Shown here: piece after piece, positions 43,390 to 52,169 of the stretch
Position numbering within the stretch: the stretch's first letter is position 1
Layout of the letters: every line of letters begins with the position of its first letter
From: Gilichinskyi gelida
GTDB taxonomy: Bacteria; Acidobacteriota; Thermoanaerobaculia; Gp7-AA8
Direction: 5' to 3'
Length of the DNA stretch: 64,000 nt
Assembly (NCBI GenBank): GCA_038040385.1
Contig: JBBPII010000015.1
Location: 62,001-126,000 of the forward strand
Notes under the pieces: model-generated
The model's database searches: none
Told to the model about the DNA's origin: nothing
What the model saw: the letters and a program-made list of their open reading frames with translations, nothing else
Position numbers and translations under genes: made by a program

Positions 43390-44316
43390 GTGAACGCTTC
43401 CGGATACAAAATCGTCTCGCTTCTCCTCCTCTCTCTCGCCCTTCCACTCGCCGCGCAGGTCAATGACACCTACGTCATTCCGGCGGTCGCCAATTCCCAG
43501 GGGGGATTCGGCACGCGGTGGATGACGCAGCTCAGCATCTTCAACCCGCAGCTCGACTATCCGCTCCACGTCAGCGTGTCGTACCTCCCGACGGGCGGCG
43601 GCAACGGTCTGGAAGCGATTATCACCGTCCCGGCAAACAGCGTGGCCTTCACCGACAACGCCCTGCTGGAGATCTTCAACCGCGTCGGCGGCGGCGCGTT
43701 CATCATCGCCACGTTCCCCGAGGACAATCCGGGCGTGCCGAATGACACGATCTCGCGCGCGTTCCTGGTGACCAGCAACACCTTCACCAAGCAGTCGGAC
43801 GGCGGCACGATGGGGCAGACCATTCCCGGCGTCTGGGCCGGCCTGCAGGATTACGCGAGCGACGGCATCAGCGCCATCTCCCACGGCCTGCGACAGCTCT
43901 CGGCCTTCGGCTGGCGGACGAACTTCGGCGCGGTGAACCTCGGCAGTTCGCCGGTGAACGTCCGGGTCCGCATTTACAACCGAAGCGGCGGCACGCTGGT
44001 GAAGGATCAGCTCTACCGCATCGGCGCGCAGGCCCACGGACAGTGGAGCCTCCCGGTGGAAGTGGATCAGGGATCCATCGAGTTCTTCGTCGACGATCCG
44101 TCGAAGAATGCCGTGGTCTTCACGTACACCTCCACCCTCGACCGCTACACCAACGATCCGATGTACCAGACGCCGACGCTCCTGGCGTCGGCGAAGTTCC
44201 TCTTCGGCAAAAAGGCCATCGTCGAGCCGACGGCCATCGGCAAGAAGATCACGCTCGAGCAGGCGCGCGCCGTGCGCGCGGCAATGACGCCCATCGGGCA
44301 CGTGGAGCTGAAGTAG
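43390..44316 (+). CDS. Secreted protein of unknown function
   Basis: A 308-residue protein starting at GTG 43390, with GGAAAGG eight bases upstream. Signal peptide: YKIVSLLLLSLALPLAAQ. The mature protein is beta-rich with repeated motifs such as WMTQLSIFNPQLDYPLHVSV, AVNLGSSPVNVRVRIYNRSG and VVFTYTSTLDRYTNDPMYQT. This type, an Ig-like periplasmic or extracellular protein with NP or YTS patches, is common in Acidobacteriota, but I cannot assign a role. It sits alone between family C hairpins. Confidence 0.7.
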   Translation: MNASGYKIVSLLLLSLALPLAAQVNDTYVIPAVANSQGGFGTRWMTQLSIFNPQLDYPLHVSVSYLPTGGGNGLEAIITVPANSVAFTDNALLEIFNRVGGGAFIIATFPEDNPGVPNDTISRAFLVTSNTFTKQSDGGTMGQTIPGVWAGLQDYASDGISAISHGLRQLSAFGWRTNFGAVNLGSSPVNVRVRIYNRSGGTLVKDQLYRIGAQAHGQWSLPVEVDQGSIEFFVDDPSKNAVVFTYTSTLDRYTNDPMYQTPTLLASAKFLFGKKAIVEPTAIGKKITLEQARAVRAAMTPIGHVELK

Positions 44317-44390
44317 CGGGGTTGCGGGGTCTCGTGGTCTCGGGGCCCCGCCCAGTCCGCAACTCCGAGACCGCGAGACCCCGCAACCCT
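44317..44390. repeat. Family C hairpin of tandem 8-mers
   Basis: Begins directly after the stop of the secreted-protein gene. Left arm cggggttg/cggggtct/cgtggtct; right arm accgcgagaccccgcaacc. It ends 18 bases before the purC start. Confidence 0.85.
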
Positions 44391-44408
44391 GAATAGAATG
44401 CGCGTTCG

Positions 44409-45293
44409 ATGAGCAACGCGCTGACAACCACCGCCCTCCCCCTACCTCTCGCCCGCCGCGGCAAGGTGCGCGACGTCTACGACCTCGGCGACTCGTTCCT
44501 CTTCGTGGCCACCGACCGCATCTCCGCCTTCGACGTCGTCCTCTCCCCCGGCATCCCCGACAAGGGAAAGATCCTCAATCAGATCTCCATCTTCTGGTTC
44601 CGCCGCTTCCGCGACGTCGAGAACCACCTGCTGGAGACGGAGTTCGAGAAGTTCCCGGCCGAGGTGCGGGCGCATCCGGAGCTGCGCGGCCGGAGCGTGA
44701 TCGTCAAGAAGTGCCGGGTGGTGCCGGTCGAATGCGTGGCGCGCGGCTACCTGGTCGGATCGGGACTGAAGGAGTATCGCGAGAGCGGCACGGTTTGCAG
44801 CATCCGGCTCGAGCCGGGGCTGACCACGGCGAGCAAACTGCGCGAGCCGATCTTCACGCCGGCGACGAAGGAGGAGTCGGGCCACGACATCAACATCTCC
44901 TTCGAGCGGATGAGCGAGATCGTCGGCGGCGACCTCGCGCGCGAGCTGCGCGACCTCACGCTGCGGCTCTACATCCAGGCGGCGGACTACGCCGCGTCGC
45001 GCGGGATCATCATCGCCGACACGAAGTTCGAGTTCGGCATCCGCGACGGCAAGACGGTGTGGATCGACGAGGCGCTGACGCCCGATTCCTCACGGTTCTG
45101 GCCCGCCGATCAGTACAAGGTCGGCAGCAACCCGCCCTCGTACGACAAGCAGTTCGTGCGCGACTGGCTGGAGACGACAGGCTGGGACAAGAACCCGCCC
45201 GCACCGGAGCTGCCGCCTGAGGTGGTGGCGAAGACGCGCGAGAAGTACATCGACGCGTTTCGGCTGCTCACCGGGAGTGAGCCGGATATCTAA
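44409..45293 (+). CDS. purC: SAICAR synthetase
   Basis: A 294-residue enzyme that joins aspartate to CAIR with ATP in purine synthesis. Motifs: ARRGKVRDVYDLGDSFLFVA (16-35), TDRISAFDVVLSPGIPDKGK, VECVARGYLVGSGLKEY and DTKFEFGIRDGKTVWIDEAL. Length and order match the eukaryote/Actinobacteria-like longer form. It stands alone; its 3' end meets the minus-strand lipase-like gene tail to tail with no space. Confidence 0.95.
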   Translation: MSNALTTTALPLPLARRGKVRDVYDLGDSFLFVATDRISAFDVVLSPGIPDKGKILNQISIFWFRRFRDVENHLLETEFEKFPAEVRAHPELRGRSVIVKKCRVVPVECVARGYLVGSGLKEYRESGTVCSIRLEPGLTTASKLREPIFTPATKEESGHDINISFERMSEIVGGDLARELRDLTLRLYIQAADYAASRGIIIADTKFEFGIRDGKTVWIDEALTPDSSRFWPADQYKVGSNPPSYDKQFVRDWLETTGWDKNPPAPELPPEVVAKTREKYIDAFRLLTGSEPDI

Positions 45294-46651
45294 GGCGACT
45301 TGATCGCCACCGCGATGTTGTTCCGCGAGCCGCCGGTCCACTTGAAGTCGATGTTGAATCGATAGACGTCGTTTGACGCATTGTGGTGAAGGCTGGCGCG
45401 GCCGAGCCTGAAGATCGCGCGGCGCCCTCCTTTGAACGGGATTGGGATCTGCGCGCCGTTGATCTTCGCCACCGCGATGCAGTCGGGCAGCGGTGAGCCG
45501 TCGGATGCCTGGGCCGTCATCCGGATGGTCACCGGTGAGTCGAAGTCGAGCGCTTCGTCGGCATCGGCCGCCGCCGCGATGAGCTCCTTGCGCGGTGCGT
45601 CCTCCAGAACTTCGCGCATCACCTGTTGCACGGCGATCGATTCCCACATGTGTGCGTGGAGATCGGGGATGGGATCGGCAACGAACGCGCCGATGGGAAC
45701 CACGATGGTGCGGGTGTTCACGCCGGTGATCCACGACGCCGAGACAAGCGGCACGGTGCCGTCGCCGAAATCCTTGTCGGGCGGGAGAAAGTGCACGTCG
45801 TTCGGGGTGAGCACCGCCGCCGGCCAGGTCGGCCCGCCCCAGGCGACCACGTTGGTCAGAGGCAGCGCTCCGAAATCCGGCGAGCGCGCGCCGAGGCGGG
45901 TGTTCGCGGCATCGGCGAGCGGCTGCGCATACGCCGCGCGACCCGCCTTGAACCACGATGTGTCGACGGCCGCTCCGGCCGCCTTTCCGTCGAGTCCGTG
46001 AACGAGTTGCACGCCGGCCATCGGCGTGCGGGCCGGATCGGGCGGGAACAGGTCGTATGCGGCCTGCATGTGGCCGATCAGATTCGCCCCTTCATCCTCG
46101 GTGATGAGCTTCAAGCCGAGAATCGATTGCGAGACTCCGGCGTGGACGGCGAAAAGCGCTTCGAGGGTGCCGCACCACGCGCCGCCGAACGCGAGCACCT
46201 CGCTGATCGAGGCGGCCAGCTCCGGATGCGCCGCCAGAAACGCGCGGAAGACCAGGACGCCGGTCGAATGGATGATCGGCACCACCTTGCGAGGTGCGAA
46301 GCCACGGATGGCATCGGCGACCGCGTTCAGCGTGACAGGCGCGTCGACGCCGAGGCGCCAGTCCCAGCCGATGGGCGCGAAATCGACGCTCGGTGCGTCC
46401 GGGACGATGGTGTAGCCGATTCGCTGCAGGATGTCGTACAGCGACTGCGCCTGTTTCGCGATGCCGAGGACCGTACGGATCGGCGGGCCGGCGACGAGAT
46501 TGCCGGGGATGTTCAGCATCTCGGTGAAGAATGCCTGCTTGCGCGCGGAGTCCAGCAGCGTGCCCGGAGACGGCGGAAAGACCACGCGATTTCCGTTGCG
46601 CAGCTCGCTGGCCGGAAAGCCGGGAATGAAGAGGACTGGTTTGAGGGCCAT
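45290..46651 (-). CDS. LCAT-like alpha/beta hydrolase
   Basis: A 453-residue protein resembling lecithin:cholesterol acyltransferase-type hydrolases. PVLFIPGFPASELRNGNRVV opens the fold; GWDWRLG is the lid region; the nucleophile region is IIHSTGVLVFRAF (S in HSTG); FGDGTVPLVSASW holds the catalytic aspartate; and a histidine is in LHAHMWES. No signal peptide is seen, so it may be cytoplasmic or use another route. The C-terminal 90 residues form a separate beta domain (IRMTAQASDGSPLPD...IDFKWTGGSRNN). Its lipid substrate is unknown. The next gene upstream, queF, is unrelated. Confidence 0.75.
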   Translation of the reverse strand: MALKPVLFIPGFPASELRNGNRVVFPPSPGTLLDSARKQAFFTEMLNIPGNLVAGPPIRTVLGIAKQAQSLYDILQRIGYTIVPDAPSVDFAPIGWDWRLGVDAPVTLNAVADAIRGFAPRKVVPIIHSTGVLVFRAFLAAHPELAASISEVLAFGGAWCGTLEALFAVHAGVSQSILGLKLITEDEGANLIGHMQAAYDLFPPDPARTPMAGVQLVHGLDGKAAGAAVDTSWFKAGRAAYAQPLADAANTRLGARSPDFGALPLTNVVAWGGPTWPAAVLTPNDVHFLPPDKDFGDGTVPLVSASWITGVNTRTIVVPIGAFVADPIPDLHAHMWESIAVQQVMREVLEDAPRKELIAAAADADEALDFDSPVTIRMTAQASDGSPLPDCIAVAKINGAQIPIPFKGGRRAIFRLGRASLHHNASNDVYRFNIDFKWTGGSRNNIAVAIKSP

Positions 46652-46663
46652 GGACGCCTCCGA

Positions 46664-47023
46664 CTATTTCGGCTTGCGGTGCTCCACCTTCACCACGGTC
46701 TTGATCCCGCCCCGAACGTAGAAGTCGCCCTCCACCGTCAGAGACCGCGGCGCGAGCGCGGCGACCAGATCGTCCGCGATGCGGTTGGTGACCGCCTCGT
46801 GGAACGCGCCTTCGTCGCGATACGACCATAGATACAGCTTCAGCGACTTCAGCTCCACGCACTTCTGATCGGGGACGTAGCGGATGCGGATGGTGGCGAA
46901 GTCCGGCTGCGCCGTCATCGGGCAGAGGCAGGTGAATTCAGGCGCCTCGAAGGCGATTTCGTAATCGCGCTCCGGATTGGGATTGGGGAACGTTTCGAGC
47001 GTCTTCGACGGCTTGGTAGGCAT
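46664..47023 (-). CDS. queF: 7-cyano-7-deazaguanine reductase
   Basis: A 119-residue type I QueF. The catalytic cysteine is in FTCLCPMTAQPDF (the cysteine that forms the thioimide with preQ0), and LKSLKLYLWSYRDEGAFHE is the substrate/NADPH region. It reduces preQ0 to preQ1 in queuosine synthesis. Size and motif order match YkvM-type QueF. Family C repeats lie immediately upstream of its start codon, so its leader is repeat-derived. No other queuosine gene is in the window. Confidence 0.95.
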   Translation of the reverse strand: MPTKPSKTLETFPNPNPERDYEIAFEAPEFTCLCPMTAQPDFATIRIRYVPDQKCVELKSLKLYLWSYRDEGAFHEAVTNRIADDLVAALAPRSLTVEGDFYVRGGIKTVVKVEHRKPK

Positions 47024-47100
47024 GGTTGCGGAGTTGCGCGGTTACGCGGTTGCGCGGTCACGCCCGCCCCGCAACCGCGAGACCGCGCAACCTCGCAACC
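47024..47100. repeat. Family C hairpin between pilT-like gene and queF
   Basis: Left arm ggttgcgg/agttgcgc/ggttacgc/ggttgcgc/ggtcacgc (about 47023-47062); right arm ccccgcaa/ccgcgaga/ccgcgcaa/cctcgcaa. It fills the whole gap between the two genes, touching the pilT-like stop and the queF start. Confidence 0.88.
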
Positions 47101-48549
47101 TCATCGTTTCACCCCCCCCGCCGCCATCAGCTTCTGATTCAGCTCCTTGATGCGCTCCTGGAGCTGGGCGATCTTGGCCTGCGCGTCGGCGCGGAGGCGG
47201 TCGTTCTCGCCGCGCATGCGGGCGATCTCCTCGTCGAACTGGCCGCGCGAAGACTGTTGCTGGGTGATCTGCTGGCGGATGAGGTCGACGTCGTGGCGGA
47301 GATTCTCGATCTCCTCGTCCTTGTCGGCGATGCGCTGCCGCCACTGCACTTCCTGCTCTTCATAGAGCCGCTTGATGTCCATCAGCTCGGTGATCTGCGA
47401 GAAATCCGAATAGCTCGGAGCCATGTCTCCCCCTTCGCGTACCCGCTCCTCGATCTGCGGGAAGAGCTTGCGCAGCTTGAGCGACAGATCGTCGGGGTCG
47501 CTCGACAGCTCCATCGCGTCGCGATACGTGATCCTTTGATGCGCCAGAAGTGCGATGAGCGACTGGTTCATCGACTGCATCCGGTACAGGCCGACCGAGC
47601 TCTCCATCGCCTCGAGGATGTCCTTGGTCGTGCCGTCCTCGATCATCTTCGCGATCTGCGGCGAGGTCTTCATGATCTCCACCGCCGCGGTCAGCGTCCC
47701 CTCGGTGGTCTTGATCAGCTTCAGCGAGGCGATGCCGCGCAGGACCAGCGCGAGCTGGGCGCGGATCTGCTTGTGCTGCTCGGCGGGGAAGCAGTCGATG
47801 ATGCGGTCGATGGTCTGTGCCGCGTTGTTGGTGTGGAGAGTGGAGAACACCAGGTGCCCGGTCTCCGATGCGGTGAGCACGGTCTGGATGGTCTCCACGT
47901 CACGCATCTCGCCGACCATGATGACGTCGGGGTCCTGCCGCATAGCGTTGCGCAGCGCTTCCCTGAAGTTCGGAGTGTCGGTGCCCACCTCGCGCTGGGA
48001 GATCGCCGCGGTCTTGTCGATGAAGAGGAACTCGATGGGGTCTTCGATGGTGACGATGTGCAGCGGCTCGTGCTCGGCGATGTCCGAGATCATCGCCGCC
48101 AGGGTGGTCGACTTCCCCGATCCGGTCGGTCCGGTGACCAGCACCAGGCCGTCGGGGATCCGCGACAGCTCGCGGATGGCCATCGGCATCTCGAGCTGGT
48201 CGAGGGTCTGCACCTGGATGGGAATCCGGCGGAAGACCGCGCCGACCGTGCCGCGCTGCATGTAGAGGTTTGCCCGGAAACGCGCCACGCCCGGTACGCC
48301 GTAGCCGAAGTCGACCGACTGCAGCGCGTCGAACTTCTCCTTCTGGACCCGGTTGAGCACCGGCAGCAGCATCCGCTCCAGATCGGCCGGCTTGAGCGGC
48401 TCGGTCTTCACCGGCACCAGCTTCCCGCGGATGCGGATCAGCGGCGGACGCATCGGCTTCAGGTGAAGGTCCGACGCCTCCTGCTTCGCCATGTAGATCA
48501 ACAGGTCGTTGAGGGAAATGGCGGTCTGTTGTGGGGGGGCTGCGGTCAC
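47101..48549 (-). CDS. PilT/PilU-like twitching ATPase with C-terminal coiled coil
   Basis: A 482-residue secretion ATPase of the PilT/PilU group. The N-terminal domain has EASDLHLKPMRPPLIRIRGK. Walker A is GPTGSGKST (about 135-143), the Asp box follows, Walker B is DPDVIMVGEMRD and the His box STLHTNNAAQT. After about residue 385 it carries an extra coiled coil (RLYEEQEVQWRQRIADKDEE...). PilT proteins drive retraction of type IV pili by hydrolysing ATP. No pilin or other pil genes are nearby. It is downstream of a lone receiver protein and may be controlled by it. Confidence 0.88.
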   Translation of the reverse strand: MTAAPPQQTAISLNDLLIYMAKQEASDLHLKPMRPPLIRIRGKLVPVKTEPLKPADLERMLLPVLNRVQKEKFDALQSVDFGYGVPGVARFRANLYMQRGTVGAVFRRIPIQVQTLDQLEMPMAIRELSRIPDGLVLVTGPTGSGKSTTLAAMISDIAEHEPLHIVTIEDPIEFLFIDKTAAISQREVGTDTPNFREALRNAMRQDPDVIMVGEMRDVETIQTVLTASETGHLVFSTLHTNNAAQTIDRIIDCFPAEQHKQIRAQLALVLRGIASLKLIKTTEGTLTAAVEIMKTSPQIAKMIEDGTTKDILEAMESSVGLYRMQSMNQSLIALLAHQRITYRDAMELSSDPDDLSLKLRKLFPQIEERVREGGDMAPSYSDFSQITELMDIKRLYEEQEVQWRQRIADKDEEIENLRHDVDLIRQQITQQQSSRGQFDEEIARMRGENDRLRADAQAKIAQLQERIKELNQKLMAAGGVKR

Positions 48550-48567
48550 GGCCGAGATTATAAGTGC

Positions 48568-48631
48568 GTAGGGGCGCGCGGCAGCGCGCCCGCGGCTCCG
48601 GAGTGCCGGGCGCGCTGCTGCGCGCCCCTAC
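48568..48631. repeat. GTAGGGGCGC-type inverted repeat
   Basis: Two 25-base arms (48568-48592 and 48607-48631) match at 24 positions, with ends GTAGGGGCGCG and CGCGCCCCTAC. It fills the gap between the receiver gene and the pilT-like gene and supplies the TAG stop of the receiver gene. Confidence 0.9.
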
Positions 48632-49002
48632 TTCCGCATCACCGAATCCAGAATCATCAGAAAGGCTTCCTGCTGCTTCGCCTCCGTCTTCTGAATGACT
48701 GCGATGGTTTCGCCGATGCGGAACCGCTGGTGCAGCTCGTCGGCGGAATGCGACGAGGTGACCACGATCTGACGCGGCGATAGGCCCTTCTGCCGCGCAT
48801 AGTCGACGAACTTCTTCCCGTCCATCCCCGGCATCTCCAGGTCGACGATGAGGAGGTCGATCGACGCCTCGATCTTCGGCAACGCGTCGTACGGGTGGCC
48901 GTAGGTCTCGACCCGCACGTTCTCCGCGTAGCGGTCGGCGATGAAGTTCGACCAGAGGTCGCGGTACGCCGGGGAGTCGTCGACGATGACGATGCGCTTC
49001 AT
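48628..49002 (-). CDS. Single-domain response regulator
   Basis: A 124-residue CheY-like receiver with no output domain. The acidic pair is in IVIVDDSPAYRD, the phospho-acceptor D54 in LLIVDLEMPGMDG, and the conserved T/S and K are in VVTSSHSADE and VIQKTEAKQQ. Its ATG overlaps the pyrC stop, so it is expressed with the pyrimidine genes, an odd pairing. It probably acts by protein-protein contact, with the pilT-like ATPase 79 bases downstream as an obvious candidate. The stop comes from the inverted repeat. Confidence 0.88.
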   Translation of the reverse strand: MKRIVIVDDSPAYRDLWSNFIADRYAENVRVETYGHPYDALPKIEASIDLLIVDLEMPGMDGKKFVDYARQKGLSPRQIVVTSSHSADELHQRFRIGETIAVIQKTEAKQQEAFLMILDSVMRK

Positions 49003-50276
49003 CGCTTCTTCCGGGAGTATTTCACCACGCCGCCGACGATGGTGGTCACCGCCCTTCCGCGCAGCTTTTCGCCGATGAACGGCGAGTTCGTGGCCTTCGA
49101 CTGGAACGGCGCCGCCACCGTCAAGGTCGCGTCGAGGTCCAGCAGGGCGACGTCGCCAGGCGCGCCGGGGGCCAGCGTGCCGCCCGGCAGGCGGAAGATC
49201 CGCGCCGGGCCGCTGGACATCAGCTCGATGAGCCGGCTCAAGCCGATCACCTTCTTGCGGACCAGCCGCTCGTGGCAGACGGCGAATGCCGTCTCCAGCC
49301 CGATCACGCCGAACGGCGCGAGGTCGAACTCGACGTTCTTCTCGTCGAAGTGATGCGGCGCGTGGTCGGTGGCGATGGCGTCGATCGTCCCGTCGGCGAT
49401 GCCGGCGAGGATTGCCTCGCGATGCTCCGGCGAGCGCAGCGGCGGATTCATCTTCAGGTTGGTGGAGAACGACTGCACCGCCTCGTCGCCGAGGGCGATG
49501 TGGTGGGGAGTGACTTCGCAGGTGACGCGCACGCCGGCGGCGCGCGCGTTGCGCACGGCCTCGACGGCACCGGCGGTGGAGAGATGCGCGATGTGGAGGT
49601 GCGCGCCGGTCACGCGCGCCAGGATGACGTCGCGCGCCACCATCGTCTCCTCCGACGCCGCCGGAATGCCGGCCATGCCGAGGAGGGTGGAGTAGAAACC
49701 TTCGTGCATCACGCCGCCTTCGTTGAGGTTGGCGTCCTCCTCGTGCGCGATGACCGGCATGCCCAGCATCCGGCAGTACTCCAGCGCCCGCCGCATGAGC
49801 TGCGCGTTGTAGACCGGATTGCCGTCGTCGCTGACCGCGACGCAACCGGCGGCGCGGAGGTCGGCGAGCTCCGCGAGCGCTTCGCCTTTGAGCCCCTTGC
49901 TCACCGCGCCGATCGGATACACCCGGCACGACCCGTTCCTGGCCGCCTCGGCGATGATCATCTCCGTCACCGCCCGCTCGTCGTTCGGCGGGGCGGTATT
50001 CGCCATGGCGCAGACCGCCGTGTAGCCCCCCGCCACCGCCGCCCGCGTGCCGGTGGCGATGGTCTCCTTGTGCTCCTGTCCCGGCTCGCGCAGGTGGGTG
50101 TGCAGATCGATGAGGCCCGGCACGACGACCAGGCCGTCGGCGTCGATGACTTCGACAGCCGCTTTGATCCGCTTGTCGACGCGAGCGATGACGCCGTCCT
50201 CGATGAGTACGTCGAGCTTCGCATCGAGGTCCTGCGAGGGATCGACGACCCGGCCGTTCTTGATGAGCAGCTTCAT
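48999..50276 (-). CDS. pyrC: Dihydroorotase
   Basis: A 425-residue class I dihydroorotase. Metal ligands: DLHTHLREPGQEHKE (59-73), HEED and AHLHIAHLST, with the aspartate in ATDHAPHH. It closes carbamoyl-aspartate to dihydroorotate. The chosen ATG (MKLLIKNGRV) overlaps the pyrB stop by ATGA; reading further upstream would enter pyrB antisense sequence and is not supported. Part of the order pyrR-pyrB-pyrC-receiver. Confidence 0.95.
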   Translation of the reverse strand: MKLLIKNGRVVDPSQDLDAKLDVLIEDGVIARVDKRIKAAVEVIDADGLVVVPGLIDLHTHLREPGQEHKETIATGTRAAVAGGYTAVCAMANTAPPNDERAVTEMIIAEAARNGSCRVYPIGAVSKGLKGEALAELADLRAAGCVAVSDDGNPVYNAQLMRRALEYCRMLGMPVIAHEEDANLNEGGVMHEGFYSTLLGMAGIPAASEETMVARDVILARVTGAHLHIAHLSTAGAVEAVRNARAAGVRVTCEVTPHHIALGDEAVQSFSTNLKMNPPLRSPEHREAILAGIADGTIDAIATDHAPHHFDEKNVEFDLAPFGVIGLETAFAVCHERLVRKKVIGLSRLIELMSSGPARIFRLPGGTLAPGAPGDVALLDLDATLTVAAPFQSKATNSPFIGEKLRGRAVTTIVGGVVKYSRKKR

Positions 50277-51217
50277 TCCGTCCCGTGAGCTCCGCCGAGC
50301 AGATACAAAACCGCCATCCGAACCGCCACCCCATTCGTCACCTGATTCAAGATCACCGACCACGGCCCATCCGCCACATCCGAGGCGATCTCCACCCCGC
50401 GGTTCATCGGACCCGGGTGCATCACGATCACCCCTTCCTTGGCGCGGCGCAGGCGGTCGGGGGTGAGGCCGAAGGTGTTGTAGTACTCGCGCAGCGATGG
50501 GAACGACAGCTTCCCCTGCCGCTCGAGCTGGATGCGCAGCATCATGATCACGTCGGCGCCGTCGATGGCCGCGTCGAGCGAGTTGACCACCCGCACCCCC
50601 ATCCGCTCGACCTCCACCGGCATCAGCGACGGCGGCGCGGCCAGGGTCACCTTCGCCCCCATCTTCGTCAGCAGGTGAATGTTCGAGCGCACCACGCGCG
50701 AGTGGGCGATGTCGCCGACGATGGAGACGTTCACGCCGGCCAGCCGCCCGAGGCGCTCGCGAATGGTGAAGGCGTCGAGCAGCGCCTGGGTGGGATGCTC
50801 GTGCGCGCCGTCACCGGCGTTGATGATCGACGCGGGCAGGCGCTCGGCCAGCATCTTCGGAGCACCGGGATACTTGTGGCGGATGACGATCATGTCCGGC
50901 GCCATGGCCATCAGGTTCTCCGCCGTGTCGATGAGCGTCTCGCCCTTCTCGACCGCCGACCCCGCGGCCGTGAAGTTCAGCGTGTCGGCGGAGAGGCGCT
51001 TCTCGGCGATCTCGAACGAGACGCGGGTGCGCGTCGAGGCTTCCATGAAGAGGTTGATGACCAGCTGCCCGCGCAGCGCCGGCACCTTCTTCACCGGCCG
51101 CTCGCTCACCTCCTTGAAACCTTCGGCGGTGTCGAGGATCAAGGTGATTTCGTCGGGGGAAAGATGCTCGATGCCGAGGAGGTCTTTCGATTTGAGAGAG
51201 GAGGTTTCGGCGCGCAT
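50273..51217 (-). CDS. pyrB: Aspartate carbamoyltransferase catalytic subunit
   Basis: A 314-residue ATCase catalytic chain. The carbamoyl-phosphate loop is MEASTRTRVSFE (58-69), with HPTQALLD (about 141-148) and MHPGPMNRGVEI near the C-terminus. It condenses carbamoyl phosphate with aspartate, the committed step of pyrimidine synthesis. No regulatory pyrI is seen; PyrR upstream likely gives control. The gene is followed directly by pyrC with a four-base overlap. Confidence 0.95.
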   Translation of the reverse strand: MRAETSSLKSKDLLGIEHLSPDEITLILDTAEGFKEVSERPVKKVPALRGQLVINLFMEASTRTRVSFEIAEKRLSADTLNFTAAGSAVEKGETLIDTAENLMAMAPDMIVIRHKYPGAPKMLAERLPASIINAGDGAHEHPTQALLDAFTIRERLGRLAGVNVSIVGDIAHSRVVRSNIHLLTKMGAKVTLAAPPSLMPVEVERMGVRVVNSLDAAIDGADVIMMLRIQLERQGKLSFPSLREYYNTFGLTPDRLRRAKEGVIVMHPGPMNRGVEIASDVADGPWSVILNQVTNGVAVRMAVLYLLGGAHGTE

Positions 51218-51222
51218 CTCGG

Positions 51223-51284
51223 GTTGTCAGTTGTCAGTTGTCGGTTGTCCGTTCGGCGACAACCGACAACTGACCACCGACAAC
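51223..51284. repeat. 7-mer hairpin between pyrB and pyrR
   Basis: Left arm: gttgtca, gttgtca, gttgtcg, gttgtcc (51223-51250). Right arm is the inverse (cgacaac, cgacaac, tgaccac, cgacaac; to 51284). It occupies the pyrR-pyrB gap, the place where a PyrR-dependent attenuator would otherwise lie, and touches the pyrR stop. Confidence 0.88.
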
Positions 51285-51820
51285 TACTTCTCCATGATCA
51301 AAACTTCATCTTCCCCATCCGTCTCCGCCATCTTGACTTTGATGACCTCGTTCGCGTCGGTGGGCACCGTCTTGCCGATCACGTCGGCGTGGATGGGCAG
51401 CTCGCGATGGCCGCGGTCGATGAGGACGGCGAGCATCACCGACTTCGGGCGGCCGAAGTCGATCAGCGCGTCGAGCGCGGCGCGCACGGTGCGGCCGGTG
51501 TAGAGCACGTCGTCCACCAGCACCACGATCTTGTCGTCGATCGGCTCGGGAAGCTTGGTCGGCTTGACCACCGGCTGCGGTGCGATGGTGGTGAGATCGT
51601 CGCGGTAGAGGGTGATGTCGATGATGCCGAAGGGCACCGGATGCGCTTCCATCTGCTCGATCTCTTTGGCGATCCGTTCGGCGATCGGCACACCGCGGCT
51701 GCGGATGCCGACGATCATCAGGTCCTGAGTCCCGCGATTTTTTTCCAGGATTTCGATGGCCATGCGCCGGATCGCGCGGGTCATGCGGGCGCCGTCGAGC
51801 AGCCGTTTCTTGACGTTCAT
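51284..51820 (-). CDS. pyrR: PyrR bifunctional regulator / uracil phosphoribosyltransferase
   Basis: A 178-residue PyrR. The PRPP-binding site is IVVLVDDVLYTGRTVRAALD (about 98-117), and IVGIRSRGVPIAERIAKEIE is also typical. PyrR binds pyr mRNA in the presence of UMP to lower transcription and has weak UPRTase activity. As first gene of the pyr operon it probably controls pyrB-pyrC. The usual PyrR-binding leader cannot be identified with confidence upstream. Confidence 0.93.
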   Translation of the reverse strand: MNVKKRLLDGARMTRAIRRMAIEILEKNRGTQDLMIVGIRSRGVPIAERIAKEIEQMEAHPVPFGIIDITLYRDDLTTIAPQPVVKPTKLPEPIDDKIVVLVDDVLYTGRTVRAALDALIDFGRPKSVMLAVLIDRGHRELPIHADVIGKTVPTDANEVIKVKMAETDGEDEVLIMEK

Positions 51821-51879
51821 GATTGTCCTAGATTGCGCTTCAAGGGTGGCCCCGGGAAGGCGGCGGGAGGATAGCGTAT

Positions 51880-51906
51880 GTGGGACGGGTTCTCAACCCG
51901 TCCCAC
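51880..51906. repeat. Perfect 12-bp hairpin in the pyrR / M23 gap
   Basis: GTGGGACGGGTT-ctc-AACCCGTCCCAC, a perfect stem with a three-base loop. It sits upstream of pyrR in the 349-base gap 51821-52169. Identical in core to the in-frame repeat in pbpC (26201-26225). It has no T tract on either side, so it is more likely a dispersed repeat than a classic terminator. Confidence 0.8.
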
Positions 51907-52088
51907 CTGGGTCATTCCCCGCCAGAACGGTGGATCGGCGTTGACCCAGGAGGCTCCCGACCGGCAAAAAAGAATCGCGGAATTTAGTTATTTAGCGCTC
52001 TCGACGGGAAAGTCTCCCCGATCGATTCGTTTATGCTGATTCGCCATAAAAACGGCTTGCAAGTGCTTTTATCACATCGATTTAAGCG

Positions 52089-52116
52089 TTGACTCCCACC
52101 CCTCGATTCATAGAAT
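52089..52116 (+). promoter_or_regulatory. Promoter of the M23 peptidase gene
   Basis: TTGACT (52089-52094) and TAGAAT (52111-52116), spacer 16, in an A+T-rich segment (about 51965-52080) that is unusual for this chromosome. Transcription would start near 52123. The rest of the 349-base gap holds only the hairpin at 51880-51906. Confidence 0.65.
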
Positions 52117-52169
52117 ACGCGTTCACCAACGGCCAAATCGAAACGTCCCGCAGTACCAAGAGGAGCACG

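Noticed and set aside
51821..52169. PyrR-dependent attenuator upstream of pyrR
   Set aside because: Only the dispersed 12-bp hairpin without a T tract is visible; no antiterminator/anti-antiterminator set could be drawn.
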